DNA from: Clostridium sp. C2-6-12
GTDB taxonomy: Bacteria; Bacillota; Clostridia; Clostridiales; Clostridiaceae
Assembly: GCF_009928485.1 (NCBI RefSeq)
Contig: NZ_JAABNP010000001.1
Location: 248,001 to 312,000, forward strand
Length of the DNA: 64,000 nucleotides
Reading direction: 5' to 3'
Each line of letters begins with the position of its first letter. Position 1 is the stretch's first letter. Below the pieces are notes generated by a model. The model searched no databases. It was not told the origin of the DNA and saw only the letters and a list, made by a program, of their open reading frames with translations. Below are positions 34,103 to 43,833 of this stretch, one piece after another. The translations under genes and the position numbers were made by a program.

Positions 34103-35020
34103 TTGGAAGAAAAAAATAATGTAAAGATGAATTTAAAATATTATTCAGGAGAAGATTATTACAGTGATGGCGATATAGAAAAAGAATTGGTAGAGATTAC
34201 TAGAAATAATGATGACTTTAGTCAAATCATAAAAGATGATTGTAGGTGGCCTATTTTATATCATTTGTCTCCAATACGAAGAAATTTATTGGAGTGGATG
34301 GAATTTGAGAATGATTCGAGTGTTCTTGAAATAGGTGCAGGTTGTGGGGCGCTTACAGGAGTATTTTGTGAAAAGGCAAAGGATGTTATCGCTGTAGAAT
34401 TGTCTAAAGTTAGAGCTGAAGTTATTTCCAATAGATATAAAAATCATAATAATCTAGAAATAATAGTAGGAAATTTAAACGATATAGATTTTGGTGAAAA
34501 AAAGTTTGACTACATTACATTAATAGGTGTACTTGAATATGCAGGTGGATATAGCAATTATTCAGATCCATATTGTGGTTTTTTAGAGCATGTTACAAAA
34601 CTATTGAAACCAGAAGGAAAACTTATAGTAGCAATTGAAAATAGGTTTGGATTAAAGTATTGGGCTGGAGCACGAGAAGATCATACTGGAAATTTATTTC
34701 ATAGCATAAAAGGATATGATCAAAACAGCAATGTAAAAACATTTAGTAAAAATGAGTTGATAGAACTATTCAGTAGAGTTGGATTAACATCTTTGGATTT
34801 TTATTACCCAATTCCAGATTATAAATTGCCAATGCAAATATTTTCCGATGAGTTTATGCCAAGAGTTGGAGATGTAACTCACTATTTTCCAAATTATGAT
34901 ACTGATCGTTTGCAGCTATTCGATGAAAAAAGTGTTTATGAAGATATTATTAAAAATAATAAGTTTGATTTCTTTGCTAATTCATTCTTAGTAATATGTA
35001 AAAAAGGTGAAGTAATATGA
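34103..35020 (+). CDS. SAM-dependent methyltransferase
   Basis: About 305 residues. Class I fold with motif I VLEIGAGCGALTG (about 74-86), acidic end of strand 2 VIAVELS, motif FDYITLIGVLEYAGGY, and a post-motif LLKPEGKLIVAIENRFGLKYW. The start is TTG 34103, because AGGAG lies 8 bases before it; the longer frame to TTG 34070 has no site. The stop overlaps the next start by four bases (ATGA), so the next protein is translationally coupled. By analogy with WbdD and WsaE, it may methylate the terminal sugar to stop chain growth. The substrate is unknown. Confidence 0.87.
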   Translation: MEEKNNVKMNLKYYSGEDYYSDGDIEKELVEITRNNDDFSQIIKDDCRWPILYHLSPIRRNLLEWMEFENDSSVLEIGAGCGALTGVFCEKAKDVIAVELSKVRAEVISNRYKNHNNLEIIVGNLNDIDFGEKKFDYITLIGVLEYAGGYSNYSDPYCGFLEHVTKLLKPEGKLIVAIENRFGLKYWAGAREDHTGNLFHSIKGYDQNSNVKTFSKNELIELFSRVGLTSLDFYYPIPDYKLPMQIFSDEFMPRVGDVTHYFPNYDTDRLQLFDEKSVYEDIIKNNKFDFFANSFLVICKKGEVI

Positions 35021-37851
35021 GAGTAAATTATGTAAAATATAACAGAGAAAGATTACCACATTTCCAAATAGAAACAGCAATTTGTGAACAAGATGGTAAA
35101 TTAGTTGTAACAAAAAGAGCATTAACAGGAAGTGCAGAAGTATACATTAAATCCATATTTTCTAATTATTTGTTATTAAAAGATACATATAAAAATACCA
35201 ATATTGCGAAGGCTACGCTAAATTCTAATAAAATCATATTTGAATATAAAGAAGGAAAAACATATGATTTATTACTTGTAGATGCAATTTTGGAAAATAA
35301 TAAAGAAAAGTTTTTTAGGTATATAGATGATTATGTATCTTTTATAAATAACTTAGAAGGTAAGTGCATTAAAGACTTTTATGCCGATCGTTTTTTTAGA
35401 GATATTTTTGGAATTTCTTTTGAAGCTAAAAATATTTCTTGTCTTAGTATTGCTAATATAGATATGATTTTTGACAACCTAATAATTGATAGCAACAATA
35501 AGTTTAATGTAATTGATTATGAATGGGTATTTCAATTTGAAATACCTACGTCATTCGTAATATTTAGAAGTTTATATGTTTTTTATGCAAGATATAGATG
35601 TCAGACTGAGAAAATTGGAATAAGTTTTGATGAAATCTTGGAATATGTAGGAATTACACAAGAAGAAAAAAATATTTTCATTAAAATGGATGAAAGCTTT
35701 CAGGAATATGTTCATGGCAAAGAAAAAAAGTATGTTGTTAGTGATAAATATTTAAAGGAAGTTAAGCAAATTCAGGAATTAGAACAAGATGTCAAATCAA
35801 TGAGTGAAAGTATAAAGGAAAAAGATTCCCTAATAGAAAGATATGGGTATAAAGTAAAAGAATTAAGTGAATGGGGAAACTCATTAGATAAGATTATTAA
35901 AGATAAGGAGTCTAAAATAAAAGAATTAAGTGAATGGGGAAACTCATTAGATGAGAGTATTAAAGATAAAGAGTGCAAAATAAATGATTTACAAGAATGG
36001 GGTAATTCACTAGATAAAATTATAAAAGAAAAAGATAATAAGTTAAATGAATTGAGTGAATGGGCAAATTCGTTAAATTATAGTTTAAATGAAAAAGAAG
36101 AGCAGATTCAGAAGTATGAAAATTCTAATGGTTATAGGATGCTTTTGAAATATTATAAAGTGCGCGATAAATTGTTGAAAATAAGAAGAAGTTCTCCTCT
36201 TGTTCCGTCAAATATAAACAGTTTACAAGAGAATGAAAATGTTCAAAAGGATGAAAAAAATAGTTTAGTAAGTATAATTATACCAGTTTATAATAATGCT
36301 CAATACTTAGAAAAATGTATTACAAGTGCTTTAGAGCAGAATTATGAGAATATTGAAGTAGTTGTAGTAGATGATTGCTCTACTGATCCGAAAGTATATA
36401 ATATATTAGATTCATTTACCAATAACTCTAGATTTAAATATTTTAAAAATGATGTTAACAGTGGTATTAGTACTACAATGAATAATGCAATTATAAAAGC
36501 GAATGGACAATGGATAGCTTTTCTAGATTGTGATGATTGGTTAGAAAGTAATGCAATAGAAAGGTTAATGGATTGTATATATTCAAAACCAGGCGCTGTT
36601 TATGGCTATACTGATAGAGTAAATGAATATCAGGTAGATCAGCGATCTGAAGTTGAGTGCTTTAAGTGTCGACCTACGGAAAATTATTTTAAAGAACTCT
36701 TAGTAGGTATGTATACAAGTCACTTAAAGATAATAAATAAAAGTGTATTTGTGAAGATTGGTTTACATGAATCTAGATTTGATGGAGCTCAGGATTATGA
36801 TATAGCACTAAAAACGGCTTTTCATTTAGGAGATAATGCTTTTGTATATTTATCTGAACCTGTATATCATCACCGTATTCATAATAAGCAAACTACTATC
36901 GAATCATCTCAAAAAATAGAAAAGATAGTAAATAAAATTAAAGAAGAATCACTAAAGAGATTAACCATAAGAAATGGGGATTTAGATAAATTAGTTTCAT
37001 TTGTTATTCTGTCATTTGAGAAAAAAGATATGACGTTAAAATGTATAGAGGCTATTCAAGATACAGTTCGAATTCCTTATGAGATTATAGTTTTTGATAA
37101 TGCTTCTTCGAAGGAGACTATTGACTTCATAAAAGAATATATAGAACCAATAGCAAATGTAAAGGTCTTTTATTCTAAAGAAAATCTAGGGTGCCCTGGT
37201 GGACGAAGACAAGCGATTAAAATGGCAAAAGGAGATTATGTCATAAATTTAGATAATGATATTATTGTAACTAGTGAATGGATAGAAGAATTAATAGTTA
37301 GAGCTGACTCAGATGAAAATATTGCAGCAGTTTGTTGTAAAACAGTTTTCCCAAATGAAACAGTTCAATTTAATGGAGGAAGATATCATATTTCAGATGG
37401 ATTTATATCTTTTTCTCTTATAGATTCGGAAAAAAATGAATCAGATATAGAAACTGCATTATGGCATAAGTGTGATTGGGTACCAGGTGGCGCCACTCTA
37501 TTTAAAGGGAGTGTTATAGAACATTTAGACTATTCAACAGGTTATATAAATGCTTTTGAAGATAATGATATTTCACTTCAAATTGCCCGTATGGGGTATA
37601 AAATGTCAAATTGTCCATCAGCGAAAATATATCATCATCATATAATGTTTAATAGTAAACAGGCAGATTCTGAACAAAATTATATGAGGGCTCGTTATAA
37701 TAATGAAGGATTTGTGAAATCACTATTAAATTTTTATAAGAGAAATAATCTTATAATTAATGATAGCTATGTTCATAGACTTATGAATATAGAAGGATTA
37801 GCTAATGATGAAATTAGAGAAAAAGTAAAAGAGCTTTCGGAAGAAAATTAA
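35017..37851 (+). CDS. Multidomain protein: kinase-like N-domain, coiled-coil ruler, two GT2 domains
   Basis: 944 residues. Residues 1 to about 235 resemble a degenerate phosphotransferase/kinase fold (late motif FNVIDYEWVFQ at 163-173). About 245-365 is a coiled coil holding four 21-residue repeats (KELSEWGNSLDKIIKDKESK type, 281-364). About 417-640 is a first GT2 (SIIIPVYNNAQYLEKCI, VVVDDCST, FLDCDDW) and about 659-880 a second GT2 (FVILSFEKKDMTLKCI, IVFDNASS, NLDNDI, FEDNDISLQIARMG). Overlapping the methyltransferase start by 4 bases, the pair together has methyltransferase, kinase-like, coiled-coil and transferase parts, as in WbdD/WsaE chain terminators. The N-domain identity is tentative. 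Confidence 0.8.
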   Translation: MRVNYVKYNRERLPHFQIETAICEQDGKLVVTKRALTGSAEVYIKSIFSNYLLLKDTYKNTNIAKATLNSNKIIFEYKEGKTYDLLLVDAILENNKEKFFRYIDDYVSFINNLEGKCIKDFYADRFFRDIFGISFEAKNISCLSIANIDMIFDNLIIDSNNKFNVIDYEWVFQFEIPTSFVIFRSLYVFYARYRCQTEKIGISFDEILEYVGITQEEKNIFIKMDESFQEYVHGKEKKYVVSDKYLKEVKQIQELEQDVKSMSESIKEKDSLIERYGYKVKELSEWGNSLDKIIKDKESKIKELSEWGNSLDESIKDKECKINDLQEWGNSLDKIIKEKDNKLNELSEWANSLNYSLNEKEEQIQKYENSNGYRMLLKYYKVRDKLLKIRRSSPLVPSNINSLQENENVQKDEKNSLVSIIIPVYNNAQYLEKCITSALEQNYENIEVVVVDDCSTDPKVYNILDSFTNNSRFKYFKNDVNSGISTTMNNAIIKANGQWIAFLDCDDWLESNAIERLMDCIYSKPGAVYGYTDRVNEYQVDQRSEVECFKCRPTENYFKELLVGMYTSHLKIINKSVFVKIGLHESRFDGAQDYDIALKTAFHLGDNAFVYLSEPVYHHRIHNKQTTIESSQKIEKIVNKIKEESLKRLTIRNGDLDKLVSFVILSFEKKDMTLKCIEAIQDTVRIPYEIIVFDNASSKETIDFIKEYIEPIANVKVFYSKENLGCPGGRRQAIKMAKGDYVINLDNDIIVTSEWIEELIVRADSDENIAAVCCKTVFPNETVQFNGGRYHISDGFISFSLIDSEKNESDIETALWHKCDWVPGGATLFKGSVIEHLDYSTGYINAFEDNDISLQIARMGYKMSNCPSAKIYHHHIMFNSKQADSEQNYMRARYNNEGFVKSLLNFYKRNNLIINDSYVHRLMNIEGLANDEIREKVKELSEEN
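35857..36108 (+). repeat. Four 63-bp repeats encoding a 21-residue coiled-coil unit
   Basis: Units start at codons 281, 302, 323 and 344 of the 944-residue protein, with consensus KELSEWGNSLDKIIKDKESK plus I or L. The first two are nearly identical in DNA; later ones diverge. Repeat number would set coiled-coil length. Confidence 0.88.
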
Positions 37852-37881
37852 TTTAGAAGTTTTTATAGGAAAGGGTTTATT

Positions 37882-39909
37882 ATGACGTTTCCAACAAATA
37901 TAGAAATCGATCAAAAAGAAAAAAAATTAAAAGAAAAGGAACAAGAATTACTCCAAAAAGAAAAGGAATTAGAAAAAAAGGAAGACCAGCTAAAAGAAAG
38001 GGAAAATAGTTTAAGTTATTTATTAGAGCTTAATGATAAAAATACTAAAGAACTATTCTCACTTTACAATTCGAAATATTGGAAAATGGTCTTGTTCTAT
38101 AGAAAAATCAAGGGGAAGTTTACTAAGCTAAGAAAAAATCCAACTATTATATTTAGGAAATTTAAAGATTATTTTAGACATGAAATTAATTTTAAGGTAA
38201 AGAATATAAATATTGATACAGATGGTGATAATCCATTAGTTTCCGTTATTATTCCTGTTTATGATAGAACTGATATTTTAAGAGAGAGCATTGAGTCTAT
38301 TTTAAATCAATCTTTTAGTAATTTTGAATTATTGCTAATATGTGACGGTTCACCAAAAGAAACAATTGAAATAGTTCGATCATATGAGAAGAATCCAAGG
38401 ATAAGAGCATTCTACTTTAAAAATAATAGTGGAAATGCAGTTCGTGGAAGAAATAAAGGAATTATAGAAGCTAGAGGAAAATATATTGCTTTTCAAGATA
38501 GCGATGATACTGCAGAAATTGATAGACTAAAACTTTCAATTTATTATATGCAAGAATATAACGTAGATATTGTTTATGGAGGATGGAGAGCAATTGTAGA
38601 TGGAACAAGAAAGACTGAAATAAAAAATAATCAGATTGTTTATAGTCCTGATTGCGATTATGAAATGTTACTGAAAATTTGTGTTCCATGCCAAAGTACT
38701 GTAATGGCAAGAACAGATGCTTTAAGGGCTGTTGGTGGACTTAAGACAAAAATGAAGTATAGAGAGGATCATGAACTTTGGTTGAGATTAGCGTATAAAG
38801 GATATAAGTTCAAATCAATACATAAGGTGTTGACAAATCTAAGACTTCATAACAATAACTTGGAGCTACGTTTTAAAGAAGATGATGAATACTGGAATAA
38901 ATTAATGCTAGAAGAGCATGAAAATATTGTAAGTATGAAACCCAAAATAGCATATGTAATTCCAGGCTGTGAGATATCAGGAGGAATAGGAGTTGTTTGC
39001 CAACATGCTAATAGGCTACTAAAACGAGGATTTGATGTAATATTAATTTCAGTAGATGGAAGTACAGATATAAATTGGTTTCCAAATCAGCAAGTTGAAA
39101 TTATCACAATTGATAATATTTCATCTAACCTAGATATTGTTATAGCAACTGGTTGGAGCACAGCATATACCATAAAGGATATACCAGCTAAAAGAAAGTT
39201 CTATTTTGTTCAATCTGATGAAAGTCGATTTTATGCAAAAGGAAGTAAGCAATATAAAATGGCTATGGCTACATATCAATTAGATTATGAGTATATAACA
39301 GAGGCTAAATGGATTCAAGCTTGGTTAAAAGAAAAATTTGATAAAGATTCTTATTATGTGCCAAATGGATTAGATGAAAATATAATTCATAAGGTTGATT
39401 CTATTAGTCCTAGGGGAGATAAAATACGAATTTTACTAGAAGGATCAATAAGTATACCATATAAAGGAATGGAAGATGCTTTTAATGTTGTATCTGATAT
39501 AGATTGTGAAGTATGGTGTGTAAGTTCTTCTGGATTGCCTAAACCTAGCTGGAAATGTGACAGGTTTTTTGAAAAGGTTCCAATGGATAATATGAAGTAT
39601 ATATATTCAAGTTGTGATGTATTACTAAAAATGAGTAGAGTTGAAGGTTTTTTTGGACCTCCATTAGAGATGATGGCTTGTGGTGGAATATGCGTAGTAG
39701 GAAAAGTTACTGGGTATGATGAGTACATTTTAGATGGATATAATGCTTTAGTAGTAGAACAAGGCGATGTTTCTGGTGCTAAAAGGGCAGTTGAGAGCTT
39801 GATAAATGATTTGGATTTAAGAAAGAAACTTATTGCAAATGGTATTAAGACAGCAAATAAGTGGAAATGGGAATCAAGTATTGATATTTTAGAAAAGATA
39901 TTTTGCTAA
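37882..39909 (+). CDS. Bifunctional glycosyltransferase: coiled coil, GT2, GT4
   Basis: 675 residues. Residues 8-60 are a highly charged coiled coil (K/E/Q heptads). About 119-320 is a GT2 domain (SVIIPVYDRTDILRESI, ICDGSP, FQDSDD at 204-209). About 353-675 is a GT4-type GT-B domain (IAYVIPGCEISGGIGVV, VPNGLDEN, and EGFFGPPLEMMACG, the donor-phosphate and nucleotide site). Two different transferases in one chain suggest alternate sugar addition. No membrane helix; the coiled coil may dock it to the assembly complex, like the previous protein. Confidence 0.87.
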   Translation: MTFPTNIEIDQKEKKLKEKEQELLQKEKELEKKEDQLKERENSLSYLLELNDKNTKELFSLYNSKYWKMVLFYRKIKGKFTKLRKNPTIIFRKFKDYFRHEINFKVKNINIDTDGDNPLVSVIIPVYDRTDILRESIESILNQSFSNFELLLICDGSPKETIEIVRSYEKNPRIRAFYFKNNSGNAVRGRNKGIIEARGKYIAFQDSDDTAEIDRLKLSIYYMQEYNVDIVYGGWRAIVDGTRKTEIKNNQIVYSPDCDYEMLLKICVPCQSTVMARTDALRAVGGLKTKMKYREDHELWLRLAYKGYKFKSIHKVLTNLRLHNNNLELRFKEDDEYWNKLMLEEHENIVSMKPKIAYVIPGCEISGGIGVVCQHANRLLKRGFDVILISVDGSTDINWFPNQQVEIITIDNISSNLDIVIATGWSTAYTIKDIPAKRKFYFVQSDESRFYAKGSKQYKMAMATYQLDYEYITEAKWIQAWLKEKFDKDSYYVPNGLDENIIHKVDSISPRGDKIRILLEGSISIPYKGMEDAFNVVSDIDCEVWCVSSSGLPKPSWKCDRFFEKVPMDNMKYIYSSCDVLLKMSRVEGFFGPPLEMMACGGICVVGKVTGYDEYILDGYNALVVEQGDVSGAKRAVESLINDLDLRKKLIANGIKTANKWKWESSIDILEKIFC

Positions 39910-39940
39910 AACAATGATGAGATTTAAAGGTGATCTATAT

Positions 39941-41665
39941 ATGAATTTAACAAAAATAAGACTATATAACGTAAAAAGAGGAATTAACTACATAAAAAGA
40001 TGTGGAATAAAGAACTTTTGGTATAAGGTTTCAGAAAAAATAAATGATAAAACAGAGAAAAACTATAGGTGCATGTTGTCTACAGATGGAATGTATCAAA
40101 ATATTATGAATGAAGATAATAAGTTTGCATATGAACCTAAAATAAGTATAGTTGTTCCAGTTTTTAATACTCCTAAAAATTTTCTTATGGATTTGATTGA
40201 ATCAGTATCTAATCAAACATACTCAAATTGGGAATTATGTATATTAGATGGTGGAAGTGATAAAGACTACATAAGACCAGTTTTAAATGATTATGCATCT
40301 AAAGATTCGAGAATTAAAATAAAATTCTTAAATGAAAACAAAGGGATATCAGGAAATACTAATGAGGCAATATCCCTTGCGACAGGAGAATATATAGGTT
40401 TATTAGATCACGATGATATATTACATGCAAATGCTGTTTTTGAGGTAGTAAAAGTAATAAATAATGAAAAAGCTGACGTTATATATACAGATGAAGATAA
40501 AATTTCAGAGGATGGAAAAGAGAGGTTTGAACCACATTTTAAACCAGATTGGTCTCCGGATACATTAAGAAGCTATAATTACATATGTCATTTTTTTGTC
40601 TTTAAAAAAAGTCTAATTGACAAGGTTGGCCTATTTAGAAAAGAATTTGATGGAAGCCAAGACTACGATTTTATATTAAGAATAACTGAGGTTGCTTCTA
40701 AAATATCGCATATACCTAAAATATTGTATCACTGGCGGATAAATAGGAATTCAACGGCCTATGAGGTTGGAAATAAAGAATATGCAGTATTAGCAGGAAA
40801 GAAAGCATTAGAGAGTCACTTGGAACGGATTGGGTTAAGGGGAAATGTTAATTACGGGGAATTTATTGGATCATATAAAATAAATTATGATATAAATGAA
40901 AAGTATAAAGTTTCAATAATATTTCAGAATAATGCATTTGATTTAAAAGAATTGGAGAACTATTTAAAAAATGTAATACAAAAGGCTGGGTACAGTAATT
41001 ATGAAATTATAGTATTGAATAATGGTTATGAAATTAATAATTCTTATGAATTAGAAAAGCTTAATGTGAAAATTATTAATATTAAAGAGGAGTCTTATTC
41101 CAAAGTAATTAATTATGGAGTAGAGAGAGCAGAGGGAGACTTTATTCTATTAATAAGTGAAGGCATAGATACTATAACCAATGATTGGCTAAAACTTATG
41201 GTATCGTATATTCAGAATAAAAATACTGGTATAGTAGGAATTAAATTTTTATATAAAAATAGAAAAATTAAAAATGCTGGTTTAGCTTTGGAAAAATCCG
41301 AAGTTGTTAAAAACTTATATGAAAATATAAATAGAAATTATTATGGATATATGGGACGATTAAAAATAGTGCAAAATTTAAGTGCTATATCTGAAAATTG
41401 TGTTTTGTTAAAAAAAGATTTATTTGAAGAGGTAAATGGATTTGATGAAAATATTTCTTCTTATTTAGCCTTTATAGATTTTTGCTTGAAAGCCAGAAGA
41501 TTAAATAAATTTATAGTATTCATGCCATTTATAGAAGTATGTGATAATAATCCGAATAGCTATAATAAGATAGCTATTTCAGATACTGAGTTTTTTATCA
41601 ATAAATGGGGGAATGGTCTTCTAGAAAGAGATCGATATTTTAATCTACAATTTATCAAGTGGTGA
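39941..41665 (+). CDS. Glycosyltransferase with one intact and one degenerate GT2 domain
   Basis: About 574 residues. A basic N-terminal segment (1-65) is followed by a GT2 domain (about 68-290) with ISIVVPVFNTPKNFLMDLI, ILDGGSD and LLDHDDI (metal site DHD), then HFFVFKKSLI and FDGSQDYDFILR as acceptor elements. A second GT2-like domain (about 300-560; VSIIFQNNAFDLKEL, IIVLNNGYEINN) has LLISEGID where the DxD should be, so it is probably inactive or structural. ATG 39941 is chosen because AGGTGAT precedes it; ATG 39914 has no site. Confidence 0.84.
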   Translation: MNLTKIRLYNVKRGINYIKRCGIKNFWYKVSEKINDKTEKNYRCMLSTDGMYQNIMNEDNKFAYEPKISIVVPVFNTPKNFLMDLIESVSNQTYSNWELCILDGGSDKDYIRPVLNDYASKDSRIKIKFLNENKGISGNTNEAISLATGEYIGLLDHDDILHANAVFEVVKVINNEKADVIYTDEDKISEDGKERFEPHFKPDWSPDTLRSYNYICHFFVFKKSLIDKVGLFRKEFDGSQDYDFILRITEVASKISHIPKILYHWRINRNSTAYEVGNKEYAVLAGKKALESHLERIGLRGNVNYGEFIGSYKINYDINEKYKVSIIFQNNAFDLKELENYLKNVIQKAGYSNYEIIVLNNGYEINNSYELEKLNVKIINIKEESYSKVINYGVERAEGDFILLISEGIDTITNDWLKLMVSYIQNKNTGIVGIKFLYKNRKIKNAGLALEKSEVVKNLYENINRNYYGYMGRLKIVQNLSAISENCVLLKKDLFEEVNGFDENISSYLAFIDFCLKARRLNKFIVFMPFIEVCDNNPNSYNKIAISDTEFFINKWGNGLLERDRYFNLQFIKW

Positions 41666-41720
41666 GGACATATAAAAGGATAAATTATTTAAAACAATAA
41701 GTAAATTGCGTGAGGGCATT

Positions 41721-42680
41721 ATGAAAGTATCAATAATAATTCCAAATTATAATGGAAAATGCTATTTGGATATATGTATAGAATCTATTTATAAGCAATC
41801 TTTTGATGATTATGAAATTATAATAGTTGATAACAATTCTATAGATGGTAGCTATGAGTATATAAAAAATAAATATAAAGATATAAAAATTATAAGGTTG
41901 GAAAAGAATTATGGTTTTAGTAAGGCTGTAAATGAAGGGATTAAAGCATCAAAAAGCGACTACGTAGTTCTTTTAAACAATGATACAGAAGTAAAGGAAG
42001 AGTGGCTTCTAAGTTTAGTTAGCTGTATAGAAAAAGATACAAAAATATTCTCCTGTTGCAGTAAGATGATAAGATACAATGAAAAAGATAGAATAGATGA
42101 TGCTGGAGATGAGTATACGATTTTTGGATGGGCATATAAATGTGGAGATGGAGCAAGTATAAATAAATTTACTAAAGATAGAGAAGTGTTTAGTTGTTGT
42201 GCAGGTGCAGCAATTTATAGAAGAGATATATTCAATAAGATTGGTTATTTTGATGAAAGCTTTTTTGCTTACATGGAAGATGTAGATATGAGTTATAGAG
42301 CTAGGATATATGGATATAAAAATGTATATGCTGGTAGAGCGCAAGTTTACCATATAGGAAGTGCTACTAGTGGAAGTAGATACAATATTTTTAAAGTTAG
42401 GCTTGCAGTAAGAAATAATATCTATGTTATACTAAAAAACATGCCTTTCCTACAAATAATTGTTAATATTCCTTTTTTGGTATTGGGATTTTTTATTAAA
42501 TACCTTTTCTTCCTAAAAAAAGGAATGGGAAAAGAATATTCACAGGGGTTTATTGAAGGTATAAAAAGCAAAAAGAAAATAGAAAAAGTTAAGTATTCAA
42601 ATAGAAATATAATCAATTATATAATTATACAGCTTAATTTAATAGTTAATACAATTAAATTAATTATGCTGAAGTTTTAG
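41721..42680 (+). CDS. Glycosyltransferase family 2, WbbL-like
   Basis: 319 residues. GT2 with KVSIIIPNYNGKCYLDICI, VDNNSIDGS, LLNNDTEVKEEW (NND metal site), CCAGAAIYRRDIF, and FFAYMEDVDMSYRA (catalytic region of WbbL-type enzymes). C-terminal hydrophobic helices (about 235-275) suggest membrane anchoring. Rhamnose or a similar deoxysugar is the likely donor by family, but this is inferred. The start at 41721 follows GAGGGCATT; the longer frame lacks a site. Confidence 0.88.
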   Translation: MKVSIIIPNYNGKCYLDICIESIYKQSFDDYEIIIVDNNSIDGSYEYIKNKYKDIKIIRLEKNYGFSKAVNEGIKASKSDYVVLLNNDTEVKEEWLLSLVSCIEKDTKIFSCCSKMIRYNEKDRIDDAGDEYTIFGWAYKCGDGASINKFTKDREVFSCCAGAAIYRRDIFNKIGYFDESFFAYMEDVDMSYRARIYGYKNVYAGRAQVYHIGSATSGSRYNIFKVRLAVRNNIYVILKNMPFLQIIVNIPFLVLGFFIKYLFFLKKGMGKEYSQGFIEGIKSKKKIEKVKYSNRNIINYIIIQLNLIVNTIKLIMLKF

Positions 42681-42713
42681 TTAGAAATTTATTAATAAGG
42701 TGGAGTGATATTT

Positions 42714-43631
42714 ATGAAAATTCTTGTTACAGGCGGTGCGGGATTTATAGGTTCAAATACAGTTGATATGTTAATTGATAATGATTTTGAAGTTTGTGTA
42801 ATTGACAACTTAAGTCATGGGAAAAAAGAAAATATAAATTCTAAAGCTAAGTTTTATAAAGCAGATATAAGGGATGAAGCTATATTTGAGATTTTAAAAA
42901 ATGAAAAGCCTGATATAGTTATACATAATGCAGCACAAATAAGTGTTCCTAATTCCATTAATGATCCAATTGAAGATGCTAGTATAAACATTATGGGCAC
43001 AATAAATATTATTGAGGCAGCGCGAACTTGTGGAGTAAAGAAAATAATTTATCCAGCTTCGGCAGCAATTTTCGGAGAACCACAATATTTACCAGTAGAT
43101 GAAAAACATCCTTTAAATATGATATCTCCATATGGCATAACTAAACATACTGTAGAACATTATCTATATGTATATAAACAACTATACAATATAGACTATA
43201 CTGTTTTAAGATATTCTAATGTTTATGGACCAAGGCAAGATTCATCAGGAGAAGGCGGAGTTGTTTCTATATTTTGTGAAAAGTTATTAAGAAATGAAGC
43301 TCCTAATATATATGGTGACGGTGAGCAAATAAGAGATTTTGTTTATGTCAAAGATGTTGCAAAGGCAAATTTAATAGCTATAAAATCAAATGGAAGTGAA
43401 ATTTATAATGTATGTACAAATTCAAGAACTACAGTGAATTCTCTATTTTATTGTATAGCTGAGATACTAGGTAAAAATATTAAACCTATATATGCATTGG
43501 AAAGAGAAGGCGATATAAAAAATAGTTATATGAGCTATGATAAAATTCAAGAGGAATTAGGATGGAAACCTGAATATAGTCTTGAGAATGGAATTGAGGA
43601 AACTTTAAATTACTACAATCAATTATTGTAA
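42714..43631 (+). CDS. NAD-dependent nucleotide-sugar epimerase/dehydratase (GalE-like)
   Basis: 305 residues, extended SDR. NAD loop VTGGAGFIGSNTVD (6-19), NAAQISVPNSI, SAAIFGEP, YGITKHTVEHY (YxxxK, about 140-144), LRYSNVYGPRQ and DGEQIRDFVYVKDVA. It resembles UDP-glucose or UDP-N-acetylglucosamine 4-epimerases of clostridial and archaeal type; exact specificity cannot be read from sequence. It would supply galactose or GalNAc-type donors to the transferases upstream. The start at 42714 has GGAG 8 bases before it. Confidence 0.87.
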   Translation: MKILVTGGAGFIGSNTVDMLIDNDFEVCVIDNLSHGKKENINSKAKFYKADIRDEAIFEILKNEKPDIVIHNAAQISVPNSINDPIEDASINIMGTINIIEAARTCGVKKIIYPASAAIFGEPQYLPVDEKHPLNMISPYGITKHTVEHYLYVYKQLYNIDYTVLRYSNVYGPRQDSSGEGGVVSIFCEKLLRNEAPNIYGDGEQIRDFVYVKDVAKANLIAIKSNGSEIYNVCTNSRTTVNSLFYCIAEILGKNIKPIYALEREGDIKNSYMSYDKIQEELGWKPEYSLENGIEETLNYYNQLL

Positions 43632-43833
43632 ATATAAAGGATAAGTTTGGATTTAGTTTTTAGTAATATTTTGGTAAAAACTGAATGCTATTTAAAATGT
43701 CCTTTTAAAATTATAAAATTTAATTTAGTTGAAATTAAATTTTATCATGAGTGAAAGCCACTTGCATTTATGTAGACTAATCATTTTTTTGAATTTAATT
43801 AATAATAAAGATTTTAAAAGGGGAATAAGAATA

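Noticed and set aside
35857..36108. Regular 63-bp repeats as a CRISPR array
   Set aside because: Units are contiguous without unique spacers, stay in frame and encode a coiled coil.
21585..42680. Lipopolysaccharide O-antigen locus
   Set aside because: Wall-binding GW/YY proteins, VanZ, low GC and ribosome sites point to a Gram-positive cell without LPS; S-layer or wall glycan fits better.
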